Shown here: positions 10,189 to 20,437 of the stretch, piece by piece
Numbering within the stretch: position 1 is the first letter of the stretch
Layout: every line of letters begins with the position of its first letter
From: Bathymodiolus brooksi
Taxonomy: Eukaryota; Mollusca; Bivalvia; Mytilida; Modiolidae
Assembly: GCA_963680875.1 (NCBI GenBank)
Contig: OY804582.1
Span: forward strand, 48,440,646-48,504,645
Length of the DNA stretch: 64,000 nt
Reading direction: 5' to 3'
Position numbers and translations under genes: made by a program
Notes under the pieces: model-generated
What the model saw: only the letters and a program-made list of their open reading frames with translations
Told to the model about the DNA's origin: nothing
Databases searched by the model: none

Positions 10189-10258
10189 CGTTGGTGCAAT
10201 GATTAGAGAGCTCGACCCTAGTGATGTACATCGAGTTGGGGGTGGGTCAAACCAATGG
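10189..10258 (+). repeat. tRNA-derived SINE head, degraded
   Basis: The stretch 'gttggtgcaatgattag', then 'gagctcgaccc', and 'gggtcaaaccaat' 40-50 bp on, resembles a Pol III A box and a weak B box spaced as in a tRNA. The same stretch at 28,243-28,305 has 'gggtcaagccaat'. It is a SINE promoter relic, not a tRNA gene, because no cloverleaf closes. Confidence 0.45.
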
Positions 10259-10470
10259 CTAGAAATTGGTATTTGCTGCTTCTATGCTAAGTACACACCA
10301 TTAAGGAGAAAGAGGAAACTTGTGTCGTGGAATTATGATAATGTGTCCTGGTGACTTATCTTTCCACAGACTCTTGCTTCAATGAGCAGCCACAATAATA
10401 ATTAAACAAATCGTGTTCGCTTAGTAATAACGACCATCATCATCAGCTCAACGAACTGCAACCTATCTCT

Positions 10471-10530
10471 TCATGATATTGCTGAACAATTGCTCATTTT
10501 CACATTAAATAATAACCACTCTCTCACTCC
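10471..10530 (+). repeat. SINE-like tail
   Basis: The sequence reads 'tcatgatattgctgaacaat', then 'cattaaataataac' and CTCACTC repeats. It resembles 'atgatatagctgaaatattg' followed by 'gtggcgttaaac' at 40,841-40,880. The same decayed tail lies at 60,744-60,803 in copy 4. Confidence 0.5.
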
Positions 10531-10740
10531 CCTATTACATACCCCTAGGAAATAAACATCTGTAGCCCTTTTCACAAAAATAAGCATAGTCCTAACTTTT
10601 TCACTTAAGATTATCGTACGACAATTCCTAAGTCCTTTTCACATAGATTATATTGCGACAAATTTTAATCTCACGACTAAAATTATGCTTACGATAAAAA
10701 CATGTGTACTCGATACCACATTATGTGATAAAGTTTGTCA

Positions 10741-10835
10741 GTGACTTGCGACAGGTCAAAGGTTTTCTAAGGGTACTCCAGTTTTCTCCACCAATAAAAC
10801 TGACCGATATATTGTTGAAATTGGCGTTAAACACA
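10741..10835 (+). repeat. SINE-type core/tail inside the DNA transposon
   Basis: The stretch 'gggtactccag', 'ccaccaataaaactgacc' and 'ttggcgttaaac' matches in order the sequences at 40,785-40,880 (+) and 39,262-39,359 (-). It belongs to a dispersed repeat family typical of molluscan DNA by my recognition. Confidence 0.5.
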
Positions 10836-11524
10836 ATAAACCGTCTTCCATGGCAGCCTAGTTTCATGTTCATTGCAGAATGTCTTTATATTGCTTTCAA
10901 TATTATCTGCACTACGATTTCTATGAAAACCTTGTAGACAAGACCAAAGAGGTCGCTTTATCACAGACAGTCTCAGAGAATATACACAAACTAAGTTATT
11001 AAATCAGACTAACGAATAACATTTTTAAAAAAATCTAGAAATCCGAAAGTCTACATGTTTCTGACGCTCATACAAAGCGTTTTGTTTAAATAGAAATATT
11101 CTATAAAACATCCCCGGCACTAATGTATAAGCAGTTTTTATGCTATGATGTGTTTGTAGGTTTACATTGAATTTTTATCTTATATTTTAATCGCTCACCA
11201 ATAACTGCACAAAATATGAACAGGTATGATTTTCGTATAGAGGAAAATTTATAATGCATGTAAATTAAAATGATCTATAATAATTATCATTACTTGAGGT
11301 TATTCGTCATCATCCACGCGTGGTCACTTTTGGTAAAAGCATTTTTTAAGGGAGTGCATTTGGAGTTTGAAAGAAACCTATTCCTATATATTATCCTTGT
11401 TTGATAAATCATTTCATCATTGTTTTTCAGCAAAATATTTACATGCACATCGTATTTCTTTTACGTTCGTTTTTCAAACCTATCCCCTCTCCTAAAAAAA
11501 TATGTAAAGGCTGATTCTCTACTA

Positions 11525-11755
11525 TTAAAGGAATAGTGACTTGCCAATTAAATGTAAGTTGTTCTTATTAATCTTAATATTAGCACCTGGTAGTTTATAA
11601 GATGTTCTACATATTAGCAGAAAGGCATTGGCTCTGTTTACAACTGATGGTTTTGTATGATGAGGCATCCAAATCATTTTCTTAATTCTATTAGAGAGTG
11701 CTAAGAATAGCTTAAAATAGTTCTGACAATGAATTTTGTTTATGTAACATTCCAT
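11525..11755 (-). pseudogene. Possible LINE RT C-terminal fragment
   Basis: The 76-codon open stretch includes S-Y-K-L-P-G-A-N-I-K-I-N near its end. This resembles the segment before the F-L-G-V motif in many LINE reverse transcriptases, but the F-L-G itself is lost (F-L then stop). No upstream RT motifs are visible. It may equally be a chance frame in AT-rich DNA. Confidence 0.25.
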
Positions 11756-12560
11756 CTTTATTCAAATTCAAGTCATGGGTACCGCATCATTCTGGATCCA
11801 ATAATAATAATAATTATAGAATCATTAAAGATTTTTACTAAAAGTTTACAGGAAGAAGGAATATATGCTTATTATGTTTTTGTATTAAACATTATTAATG
11901 AGCTTGATATTGGTGGTGATTTCCTAAATACATATATAACCAATTTGATAGTCTATGATTTATCCATATGTGTCCATGTAGTAAGATAGAAACGTACATG
12001 TATGAAAGTAACATTAAAGGAAAGCTTTAATATGTTACTGATAAAATGTATCCCGATGTTTCTCAGATAAACCAAGTTAGATGTATTTATCATCGATCAA
12101 TTATGAAGACTAAAACAATATCCCTGTTATATATCAATATAACAGAAGATAGTACACATGTATTACCAAGAGTGTCGATGATCATCGAAGTTGCCAGAAA
12201 TTAATAAATTGTATTACAAATACAAAAACAATAACGAAACGATAGTATTGCATCCAGAAATTCCCAGTCCTATAACGGCTTTTCATACAACATCTTTGTA
12301 TTAACAAAGAAAAGCATAGGAAAAGAAAATTCCATCCCATGTTGTCAAGTAGTCTTTTCGATTGTCGACCGTTCCCAATTTTGAAATCTAAAATAAAAAG
12401 AATTATCCTCACTTTTTTGTCAGATGATATGTAAACAATACACTTTGTTGCATTGAAAATGTAAATGTACTGAATATATCGTTATAGACTCTGTTATTAG
12501 GCGCGCCAAAGAGGAGTTAACAACAATATTATGTGTAGCGTCTGTTTGTATTAAACCAGA
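11756..12560. other. Interior of the DNA transposon without recognised gene
   Basis: Short frames at 11,729-11,989 (+) and 12,182-12,412 (-) lack recognisable domains and are rich in Ile, Phe and Tyr, as expected from AT-rich non-coding DNA. An ATAAT run lies at about 11,800. I see no transposase motif. Confidence 0.4.
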
Positions 12561-12891
12561 TTTATTTCAATAAACATTTATCAATATGTGTAATAAGGTT
12601 TGTCATACGGTCAGAGAAAATGCGCTAACGGTGAATGATTCTCTTATTTTTAAACAGAAGCGCCAATCCATCGTCCATTTGTTTTGTTCTTTTTTTTACT
12701 TACGATACAAGATAAGACAAATATTTCTCTTACGTTCAACATTTTACACTTACGACAGGGTAGTTTTACACGTACAGTTAGGACAAATTTGACACTTAAG
12801 ATTATCGTAAGTATGTTTGTGAAACTCTTTATGATCTTAGGTTTACACTTACGACAATTTTTCATCGTAAGAATTTTTGTGAAAAGGGCTA

Positions 12892-14130
12892 CTGACTGAT
12901 TGTGTCTTCATGTTCTGATCCTTCTACGTGGACATCCTGTTGTTCTTTTAGATGTTCACCTTCAAAACACTTAAGTTCATCAAACAGGAATAAAACTTAT
13001 ATACTACTAACATGTCTGACTGTTAGCGCATCATTTTCACCTTCATCGCAGATAGAAAAAAGAGTGATACACTCGAATGTACTGTTTGAACGCTAGTCCC
13101 ATGCGTCTCTGATGTATTTCAATTACAATATACCGTTTCTGACCTATATCAAAGTCACACCAAAGACAGCAACGTCATCCGGGACAAGATTGTCTACGAG
13201 TGATAACCTGCTATTTCGATCCAGCATAAACAGGCTGACAACAACCTGTCTCACAGAGATCTAGCATCACTAGATGATTAAGAAAAACAAATATCAAATG
13301 AGCTATTTTATTTTAGAAAGATTGTTGTATTACTCGACACAAACGATTGTTTCCCTCGTAAACACCGCTATTCAATATAAATATGGTCATTACATGAGTG
13401 AAGAAGCAAAGATGGGATTATTTTCTTCAGGTTGTAATTCCTTATTCCGTTTTAAAGGGTCAATATCAGTTATTTCTGACAATAACATTTGACACTTTAA
13501 ATTAACCATTTGATTTTAATTGGCTATATTGTCTATGCCCTCTGTTTTTGTGACTTCCAAAGACTTTTATATTATTTGGCTTTTTTACTTTGGGCGTACT
13601 TTATGAAGGTTATTACAGAAACGTGTCACGCGCACTAAATTATATATCTGCGTATTTATTTTAAACCTACTACATTATTGGATGTCGTAGACATAATTAT
13701 TTTATATCAATGAACAAAATCAATTCATTTTTACACATTTAACAAAATCTGTTTCCAGAGTCATTTTGCTTATCACAGCCCATTCAATTATTTTGTTTAA
13801 TGGTTCTACACGTGTCTGATTTGAAATGGGTAACTTGGTTAATAACTTCTCCATATAAATATGGATGAAAATTACATGCAGCATTATAATAAATTAACAA
13901 TTAGCAATTATCTTTTTACATTTAGCAAAATCTGCCCCAAAGAAACATTTGCTTATCATAGCCCATTCAATTATTTTTTCAATGATTTCAAATGTGACAT
14001 ATTGAAAATGGTTAACTTGGTTAATATTGTTTCCATATCAATATGGATGGAAATAACATGCATAATTGTATGCATGCATACGATCTTTATAGTAGTAGTA
14101 ACATCTAGTGCAAGTTTAAAAAAAAATAAT
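12892..14130 (+). repeat. Large unit, copy 1, right part
   Basis: Similarity to copy 4 (60,850-61,740) resumes immediately after the DNA transposon. Shared landmarks are 'cttctacgtgga', 'gtcccatgcgtctctgatgt', 'atataccgtttctgacct' and 'tcacatagatctag'-like sequence near 13,255. No recognised gene lies here. The open frames at 12,902-13,096, 13,274-13,492 and 13,861-14,133 are not preserved in copy 4. Confidence 0.65.
13685..14066. repeat. Tandem duplication, period about 180 bp
   Basis: Two adjacent diverged copies share 'caaaatctg' (13,743 and 13,926), 'cttatcacagcccattcaat' or its variant, 'gtaacttggttaata' and 'tccatat' with 'aatatggatg'. The second copy is better conserved. Copy 4 keeps part of one unit at about 61,640-61,715. 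Confidence 0.65.
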
Positions 14131-14269
14131 TAAAGCATATCGGCAAAAATGTGTTCCATAAAAAATATAGTCGAACATGACATTTCATTTGCTTAATTAG
14201 TAAGAAAGGATATGCGTGTACATGAACATAACTCGCGGTTTTTTGATTGTGTCCGAGTTGCTCATCTTG
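14131..14269. other. Spacer without recognised content
   Basis: AT-rich sequence between the end of copy-1 similarity and a PLE tail relic. Nothing is recognised. Confidence 0.4.
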
Positions 14270-14520
14270 TTATTATTTGTGTGTGTGTGATGTCCTATTA
14301 GATGTGAGAGTTCCGTGTTGTGAAGTCCGTTGCGATTCCACATAAAGTGTTCGGTACATCTTTGCATGTAGTTGGTGGTAGCAGAGCTCTTGTCTTATTT
14401 ACGTTAGTTTTGGTTATTTTGCGGATAGTGGTGCCCAACACACATTGTGTTTTGTTGTTGTTTTGTTTGTCTTCAGCTTGTGTATTCTATGCTGCCAGTT
14501 TCTCTTGATTGTCCATTCGG
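14270..14520 (+). repeat. PLE-type 3' tail relic
   Basis: The order 'agttccgtgttgtga', 'gtccg', 'gattccaca', 'ttcggtaca' and later 'cggatagtggtgcccaacac' follows the tail family seen at 20,455-20,590. The copy is heavily decayed, with no RT upstream. A comparable relic stands at 63,270-63,440. Confidence 0.4.
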
Positions 14521-14564
14521 TATTTTGTAACGTTTATGTACACTTATGCACAAAATCAAGTAAA

Positions 14565-14612
14565 TAAGGGTAATAACAAAATTACCGAACTCCGAACACA
14601 GCTTTTTATAAA
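14565..14612 (-). mobile_element. Very short 3' end of a PLE
   Basis: On the minus strand this reads 'gttcggagttcggtaatttt' followed by 'gttattacccttatt'. It matches the 3' terminus of the PLE at about 58,243-58,279 and the insertion at 44,190-44,246. It is about 40 bp, so it is either an extreme 5' truncation or a remnant of a larger lost copy. Confidence 0.6.
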
Positions 14613-14790
14613 TTTTTTGCATATTTTGTTATTTTGCTTCATAAATAATCAAGTGTATGTCACTTTCCTATTAATACCGTGAATTTGAAATATGTCAATT
14701 TACGTCCTTACATATTTAAAGTCGGATGCAAACTTCTTATGTACAGAAGGTACGTGTATGTGGAATTTATTTTTCTTCTATTTCATTTAT

Positions 14791-14881
14791 GAATTGAATG
14801 CATTTTTTGTAGTTTTATTACTGTGTAAAAGCGTGGACTGAAGCACATTTTGCATGAAGCTACAAAAAATGCATTGAATTC
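14791..14881. repeat. 91-bp inverted repeat
   Basis: The 22-bp arms 'gaattgaatgcattttttgt' plus AG and its inverse at 14,860-14,881 differ at one position. They flank about 47 bp. The right arm overlaps the end of the LINE tail fragment at 14,870-14,990, so the hairpin may belong to that LINE's 3' end. Confidence 0.55.
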
Positions 14882-14990
14882 TGATAATTGGCCATGAACG
14901 AGTCCTCTCCATTGTGATCTGTCTTGTACTTGTCTGGTTGCCTCTGCCCATGTGTTGAATCCTAGCTGTTTCCTTTCTTTTTCTACCTAT
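14870..14990 (-). pseudogene. LINE ORF2 C-terminal tail fragment
   Basis: The minus strand reads K-R-K-Q-L-G-F-N-T-W-A-E-A-T-R-Q-V-Q-D-R, then S-Q-W-R-G-L-V-H-G. The W-x-E-A, D-R and W-R pattern is the usual extreme C-terminus of many LINE ORF2 proteins. Its N-terminal side stops exactly where Gypsy sequence begins (about 14,990). A 59-bp stretch of it recurs with one mismatch at 28,335-28,393, in a quite different context. Confidence 0.55.
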
Positions 14991-14991
14991 C

Positions 14992-15230
14992 TCTAAACAT
15001 ATCTAAACAGGAGATGAAGGTAGTTCCGCGTAGCTGATCAATACATGATTCAATGCGAGGCAACGGAAACGCATCTTTATGGGTTACAGAGTTAAGTTTT
15101 CTATAATCCATACAATAGCGAATTTTTCCGTCCTTCTTCATGTAGATTACAGGAGCCGCAGCCCATTCCGATGAGGAAGGTTGAATTATTTTCTTTCCCA
15201 ATAAGTCCATCACATACAGTTTTTCTTCTT
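14992..15230 (-). pseudogene. Gypsy A reverse transcriptase N-terminal stump
   Basis: The frame reads G-K-K-I-I-Q-P-S-S-S-E-W-A-A-A-P-V, then R-Y-C-M-D-Y-R-K-L-N and F-I-S-C-L-D-M, reaching block A with its catalytic Asp. It stops at the break point. Blocks B and C, RNase H and integrase are absent. Confidence 0.75.
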
Positions 15231-15362
15231 CCTCAAACCCAAAACGGTGTCCTTCTTAGTCTTTCCTTTATTGGTGTAGCATTACCTGTATCCATACGGT
15301 ATGTCTGTGAAGTGGGCAATATCCATGTCATCAACTGAAAAGGTACCTTGAAACTTTATTAA

Positions 15363-15839
15363 TCATTTTCTCAGTTGAATTTCTTGTTCCTTTGACAAAT
15401 GTTTTTTAGATCTTTCCAGTAAATCGGTCAAGTATGATGGTACATCACATGGTTCCTCGGTTTCAGTCTGGTTTAACTGTCTTATTTGCACTTCATTTCT
15501 ATCTGCAGCAGTCTTCTCTATGTCATCACATTCTGTGTTGATTGTTTCTTCAACTTCAATTCCTACTCCAAGATCACTACCTTTCTTCAGTGATATGAAC
15601 TCGTTTGTAGCATTATTGAAGACTACTGGTATTTCAGCCTTATTAGGTACAACCACGTAAGGCATTGTGATTCCTTTCAAGTCTGGGAATGGTTGAAAAC
15701 AAACATCAGTGTCAAAGTCATTTTCAAGTTTCACTGTACATTGAATTGTGGACATCGGAGGGACAGTGATTCGCTTATTTAATTGTATTCGAGACACTTT
15801 GATGTCCTTTTCTCCAGCTTTAGCAAACTTTGCGACCAA
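15363..15839 (-). pseudogene. Gypsy A protease-RT linker
   Basis: This 158-codon open stretch matches 43,637-44,062 in element B over its full length (Q-L-N-K-R-I-T-V-P-P-M-S, then F-Q-P-F-P-D-L-K-G-I, then L-T-D-L-L-E-R-S-K-K-H-L). The beta-rich segment is typical of the region between protease and RT in Ty3/Gypsy pol. Its similarity to B despite surrounding decay reflects shared descent. Confidence 0.65.
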
Positions 15840-15890
15840 CTTCTGATTTCCTATGCTAATTGTATATCTATCTAAGTTAATGATCGCATG

Positions 15891-16456
15891 TTAAAGATGC
15901 AACAAATCTAGACCAATAATGACTGGATCTGTAGTATTAGCCACAATGAGCCTCCATTTTGTTTCTGTGTTCCCAATTTTGAAACGGGCTATGTCTCCTG
16001 ATACAGTCTTTATGCAAGTAGTGTTCCCTGCCCCTTTCAGCGGAAAAACCGTGCGCAGCCAACTGGTAATTTCAAGTTCTTGAAACAATCTTCACTTACA
16101 GCTTCAATTTGAGCCCCAGTATCGACGATTCCATCAATCTTGCGTCCGTTTATGGAGATAGGCAGAACAAGATTGATTCCATCATTTTTATTGGTCTTTG
16201 GGATTTCTTTCACTTGGAACATACCAGAATCATGTTCATTTTGTTTTGACTTGTCCTTTTTCTCCATTACGTCTGAAGAGGGTTCCTGGTTCCTTGCTGG
16301 AGCCAGTGGAACCGGCCCCCAACACAGCATATGATAGCGTTGTGACGGAGAATCAGCCAATTCACAAATATCAGGGAGACCGGCTCTTTGTAACAGGTTA
16401 TCCTGCCTTGACTGCAGGACATTACTAGAATATTTTACATTAGTTGAGTCTTCCAA
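15891..16456 (-). pseudogene. Gypsy A aspartic protease, frameshifted
   Basis: The first frame (16,037-16,456) ends with I-S-I-N-G-R-K-I-D-G-I-V-D-T-G-A-Q-I, containing the catalytic D-T-G. The next frame (15,891-16,088) carries G-D-I-A-R-F-K-I-G-N and D-P-V-I-I-G-L-D-L-L, the hydrophobic end of the fold. The uninterrupted V-A-N-T-T-D-P in this copy is the reference for the 57-bp insertion in element B. Confidence 0.75.
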
Positions 16457-16529
16457 TTTCCTAGTTGTACCAAAGCCCCCTAATTGCTGATAAATCGGCG
16501 GCTGGGCTACTTCCCTGACCCTTGATCGC

Positions 16530-16820
16530 TTAAAGGGTTAGTTCGAGTTGGCGATTTTGATTTTTTATTTGGACATTGATTGCTATAATGTCCCACTCCT
16601 TGACATGAGAAACATCTGACCTCCTACTAGGTGACGGTGTCCTTGACCTGTTTCTTCCGTTATATTGATTCCGTGACACTAGACTCACAATCTTGGATAT
16701 GTCTTTTTGCATATTTGAAACGTCATTCTCAGTTTTTTTCAAGTCGATCTTCAAACATTTCCTGAGTCGGGGATTTAAACGGTTTCTTATTTAATATCCT
16801 CACTGGGGGGGGGGGGGGTC
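16530..16820 (-). pseudogene. Gypsy A gag end with intact zinc knuckle
   Basis: The frame reads E-N-D-V-S-N-M-Q-K-D-I and R-N-Q-Y-N-G-R-N-R-S-R-T-P-S-P. In a shifted frame it gives C-F-S-C-Q-G-V-G-H-Y-S-N-Q-C-P, a complete C-x2-C-x4-H-x4-C nucleic-acid-binding knuckle (about 16,565-16,615). A frameshift lies between the two. A run of 14 G at 16,805-16,818 replaces the ordinary sequence of copy B and adds another shift. Confidence 0.65.
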
Positions 16821-16936
16821 CCTGAGTCGCTGTCTGATGATTCGTCACTTTCAAAATTAGCATGTTGTACTTTCCGTATGTGTGGCTTAGCATGCCCAAA
16901 TAATACTTTCTGATTATATATAGAGCTATTGACGTA

Positions 16937-17350
16937 TTATAGCGCTTGATCGATTCTGGATGGATTTTTATCCATAGTAGCTAATCCTGCTTTTTTGTCA
17001 TTGCAACCTTTCAAGAAAGCATCAACAGCCATCAATTCAACAAAATCTTCAGTGGCTTTGTTGTACCCATCGGTAGCCATTTCTTGCACTCTCTCAGTAA
17101 GCTCTTCTATTGACTCTTCTACATTTTGCTTTACATCCTGAAGCTGCTTCCTGATTGAATGTGGAAGATCTGTATTACCAAGCCGTTGGAACATTTTTCT
17201 ATCATTAACTTAAAATCCTTTGTACTGATTGAGGACGCGTACTGAAAAACTTCAAAGCTTTCTCTCACAAGCATGGAAGTAAATGGTCAAGTTTCTGGGC
17301 ATCTGTCCATTCAAAGCGCAAGGCAGTATGCGTAAATTGCAGGTGATATG
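16937..17350 (-). pseudogene. Gypsy A gag capsid region, broken
   Basis: Fragments in two frames read F-T-H-T-A-L-R-F-E-W-T-D-A-Q-K-L-D near 17,300, and later L-P-H-S-I-R-K-Q-L-Q-D-V-K-Q-N-V-E-E-S and F-L-K-G-C-N-D-K-K-A. These match the retrotransposon gag capsid pattern. A premature stop lies near 17,220. In copy B the same region is at 44,950-45,708. Confidence 0.6.
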
Positions 17351-17351
17351 A

Positions 17352-17762
17352 TTACCAATCCCCACTTACACCATAAGTCGACAACTTTGAGATATGATGT
17401 TGCGCGACCGACAACTTGTTACTACTGGATTTAACACTCTTGGTTGTTTTCTTAATTTGTTCGCTTCTCTGTGTTGTTTCTGAAAGATTATCATCAGACA
17501 CTTTTTTGTTATGTGTTTCTTCTTCTGACATATGACCATTTTCTCTTGGCCCATGAATATTTTTGCGTGCAAATTTGTCTATCATTTGTGTTGTTTTGAC
17601 ATGTTGAATTTCTTCTTCTAACTGTTTTATTCTCTTATTTTGATCTAACAATTGTTTTGCTTGAGCTTTTGCAGTTGCCTCTGCCTTTTCAATGTAATTT
17701 AATCGCGCATCTACCTTTTGCATCAATTGTTCCCGTTCCGTTTTCAATTCAAACATTTTCAC
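17352..17762 (-). pseudogene. Gypsy A gag: coiled coil joined to capsid start
   Basis: The 136-codon stretch is Lys/Glu/Gln-rich with heptad-like spacing (L-L-D-Q-N-K-R-I-K-Q-L-E-E-E-I). A Ser/Lys-rich hinge follows, and it ends in S-T-Y-G-V-S-G-D-W, the beginning of the capsid domain. It shows that the coiled-coil module and capsid were one reading frame. The first about 140 residues seen in copy B are deleted here (junction near 17,856). Confidence 0.65.
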
Positions 17763-17859
17763 ATCTAATTTACTAATTTGTCCCTGATAGTGTTCGTTCT
17801 GTCTATGCAGCTCCTCTTCCCTTTATGGTTGGTATTTTGACTCTTGAGTCAATCTAGAC

Positions 17860-18055
17860 AAAACAATTTTACTAACTTGATTAAATAAAATGTCGAGGAA
17901 GGGTAACCTGCACGACTTACATTCCCTAAATGTAATTGTTTGCTATTACTAAACTTTATTCATAACTTGATTAAATAAAATGTCGCATAAAGGTAACCTG
18001 CACGACTTTCATTCACTGAATTTAATTGTTTGTTATTCAGATTAATAGAATATGC
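17860..18055 (-). repeat. Gypsy A leader tandem repeats
   Basis: Two near-identical units contain 'ggtaacctgcacgactt', 'cattcac' or 'cattccc', 'taattgtttg' and 'aacttgattaaataaaatgt', with a period of about 88 bp. The equivalent in element B is at 46,836-47,000, where a decayed third unit lies closer to gag. Confidence 0.65.
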
Positions 18056-19368
18056 CATCAATTTACAAGACTGACAACAAATTATTCATTTTTTCTCTTT
18101 TTTTTTGCTTGAAACTCTGAACTGTTTTCCTTCTGAAAATCAAAGTTAAAGTTTTGCTTAATTCTAAGACAAAATGTAGCAACTTGAACAACATTTCAAT
18201 CTAAAGACTTGGCCAGTCCTCAAGGCAACCAATTGTAATGACGAAATAAAAATCAAACTTTAGTAGTTCACAGTAAAGATTATTACAAATCAAAAATAAT
18301 CATTACTTGTATCACAATGGCTGTCATTTGTGATTGTGAACTGAAGCACGAATAATCAATTCGCAAAATTATAGTGTTTTTAGTAAAGTATATTGAAATC
18401 AATCATCAATACTTCACTTACTATGTGTCTCCATAGCAATTGAGCACTCGGCTTACGATTTCAAATTTGTTCTTTGAAATAGCTTAAATTGAACTGTTAT
18501 TATTCAAATAAATTTACTTTTTATCAAACTTAGTCAACAGTCAGAACTTTTATATATGTATTTCTAAACCGTTTTATAGCAAAAACACGCGTACACACAA
18601 TTTCAGTTTGAACATGTTTAACTGATGCAAAACTTTGCTTCAAACTTGTAAGGGACAGAAAATTGACAAAGTGTGTATTTATGTTGTGTCTGCTGATTTT
18701 TTCCAAAAGAACTTAGTCCAGGGCAACCGTTCTGAACTCTTATAACTGCCTCTTCACCTTATTATTAACCACCCGAGGTGAAAAGTATCAATTAGACACG
18801 AATAAATAAACGCCAATCAAAAATATGCATGGATGACAAATGTCTTGTCAACTATAGTACACAACAATAAATTTACTACCCCCCTTTTTCTTCTCTAGTT
18901 TAGAAAAATACTTTTCACCAAGGTTTATAAGCATGAACAAATATGGGGTGAGCCTTTTTATTTTGTGCGGAAATTGTGTGTAAATACCAACACAAAGCAC
19001 AACAACAGCTTGAAACTTGTATCAGTTCACCGTATTCTTTGTACAGTGAACACTATTCAGCAAACTCCATGCCCTGTTTTTTTTGTTTTTTTTTTATTTT
19101 TCCTCAGTCTAATTTCTTTATTAACCGTGAGTAAAACAAATAAACAGCAGCCAGCAATAGGACTACAACTATAAATAAGGCCCACGGAAAGAATAATTCA
19201 CATCACCGATATTGTATCCGATGAAATGAAAATTTGACAAATCTCCCGCACCGTCTGCACGAGAAATTCGAAGCCCGCGAAAATTGAAAAAAAATAAATT
19301 GTTGTCTTTAGGCTTTTTCACAATCTCACACCAATATGGTAGAATTGATGGCATGCGAAATGAATTAG
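18056..19368 (-). other. Gypsy A 5' flank or leader, no gene seen
   Basis: This stretch parallels 47,000-48,195. It holds a T-rich run near 19,080, 'ctataaataaggccca' near 19,170 and 'tctttattaaccg' near 19,115. These could be parts of a 5' LTR, but with no second LTR the boundaries cannot be fixed. Copy A has about 130 bp (18,262-18,385) not found in B. Confidence 0.4.
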
Positions 19369-20360
19369 AAGAGCTTATCCATTGTTATTATTAATTCATA
19401 TATTAACGATAATTACGAAAGTCCAATGAACCAACCGATTAACAATAATGGTACTATGCTTTCTCAAGGAGTAAATCTCACTTAGCTGAGGACACCTGTC
19501 AGCTTCGCTAAAGCAAACTATTGTATGACGTGATTTAAATAATCTTTACCAGGCAGCGTTGAATATTAGAGAAAAATGTAAATCTTTGAGAGTAACAAAA
19601 ATAAACAGCTTAAAACACGATAACCAAAACCCCATAATAGTATCCATGTCTGAGGAAGATGAACCTTAGATTTAGCAATATATACAATACCTACTAACTG
19701 TATATTACAATACTACTTACACCATGTCAATAATAGTCATCAAAAGGTAACATTCGTAATATATAATTTAACTTTAAGTTGTTCGCACCACGATGGTGTT
19801 GATTGGAAATAGAAATTAATGAGATATCATCGTAATCACTAAGGTTAATCTTCTTCAGACATTGATATACACTTAAGCTTATATATAGAAGTCACTGAAT
19901 GGAACCTTAAAATGTGCCTTTTATGGGGAGTTGTCCCCATATATTATACAAATGAATAAACAGATTTTAAAATTGTATTATTATTGAACCAAAGGAAGCT
20001 GCCCGTGTATAGCGAATTTGCTTCAGTGCACTCGACCTTATCATGAGTACTCAGTCTGAAAAAGAAACCCGTTATATCCAATACGCTGCCGGTGAAGTTG
20101 ATAAAATACGCGATAGCTACTGCCCAACCATATGTTGATATGGGACATCACATTCCAAATTGACTGTGTGTTATTCCATTATCTAGATGAAACATATATG
20201 TTTATGACCACTTCTGAAAGCTTTTGAGCATAAATTGAATCATTTGTTCAATAAAATACTTTTTTAAAGGAAATATTATATTCATGTCCATTCTTGATTG
20301 CCACTTCGTTTGGTTCCTATGATCGTTTCCTTGATAGCGGGTTGCTGCTAATAGGCAAAC

Positions 20361-20437
20361 TACTGAAACAAGGGTCCCTTGTGGCTAAGTTGATGTCATC
20401 ACTGTATCTATGTCACACATGATCACAACAATGTTCC
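20361..20437 (+). pseudogene. PLE RT C-terminal relic, copy 2 (first)
   Basis: Counterpart of 327-410 with the same internal deletion ('gtcatcactgtatctatgtc'). The codons for L-K-Q-G are still readable. It is followed by a 3' tail to about 20,830. Confidence 0.55.

Larger units (their letters stand above)
10135..10562 (+). repeat. Large unit, copy 1, middle part with SINE-like sequence
   Basis: The sequence resumes similarity to copy 2 (28,185 onward) and copy 4 (60,640-60,840). It includes a tRNA-like SINE head (10,189-10,258) and a SINE-type tail ending in an ACTC-rich run (10,471-10,530). No coding potential is recognised. Confidence 0.6.
10563..12891. mobile_element. 2.3 kb DNA transposon with terminal inverted repeats, non-autonomous
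   Basis: The left end 'tagcccttttcacaaaaat' is repeated exactly in inverse at 12,873-12,891. Subterminal regions carry many short inverted 'cttacgat' and 'acttaagattatcgta' motifs, for example at 10,606 and 12,793. The flanks are CTG at 10,560-10,562 and CTG at 12,892-12,894. Copy 4 (about 60,825-60,850) has the same flanking sequence with one CTG and no element, which confirms both ends and a 3-bp target duplication. No transposase is recognised, so the superfamily is open. It has picked up SINE-like and possibly LINE-like pieces. Confidence 0.8.
14992..19368 (-). mobile_element. Ty3/Gypsy element A, truncated within RT
   Basis: The minus-strand order is leader, gag (coiled coil, capsid, CCHC zinc knuckle), protease and the start of RT, where it breaks off against LINE sequence. 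It is homologous to element B from about 43,295 to 48,195, including the right junction with the large unit (19,368/19,380 versus 48,195/48,210). A and B are therefore duplicates of one insertion, not two insertions. A lacks about 650 bp present in B between 46,174 and 46,823. No LTR pair can be identified because the 3' half is missing. Confidence 0.8.

Noticed and set aside
10189..10258. Possible tRNA gene
   Set aside because: A- and B-box-like motifs are present but no acceptor, D, anticodon and T stems can be closed. It is better explained as a SINE head.
13861..14133. 90-codon plus-strand frame
   Set aside because: It lies in a tandem duplication whose first unit does not keep the frame. 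No domain is recognised.
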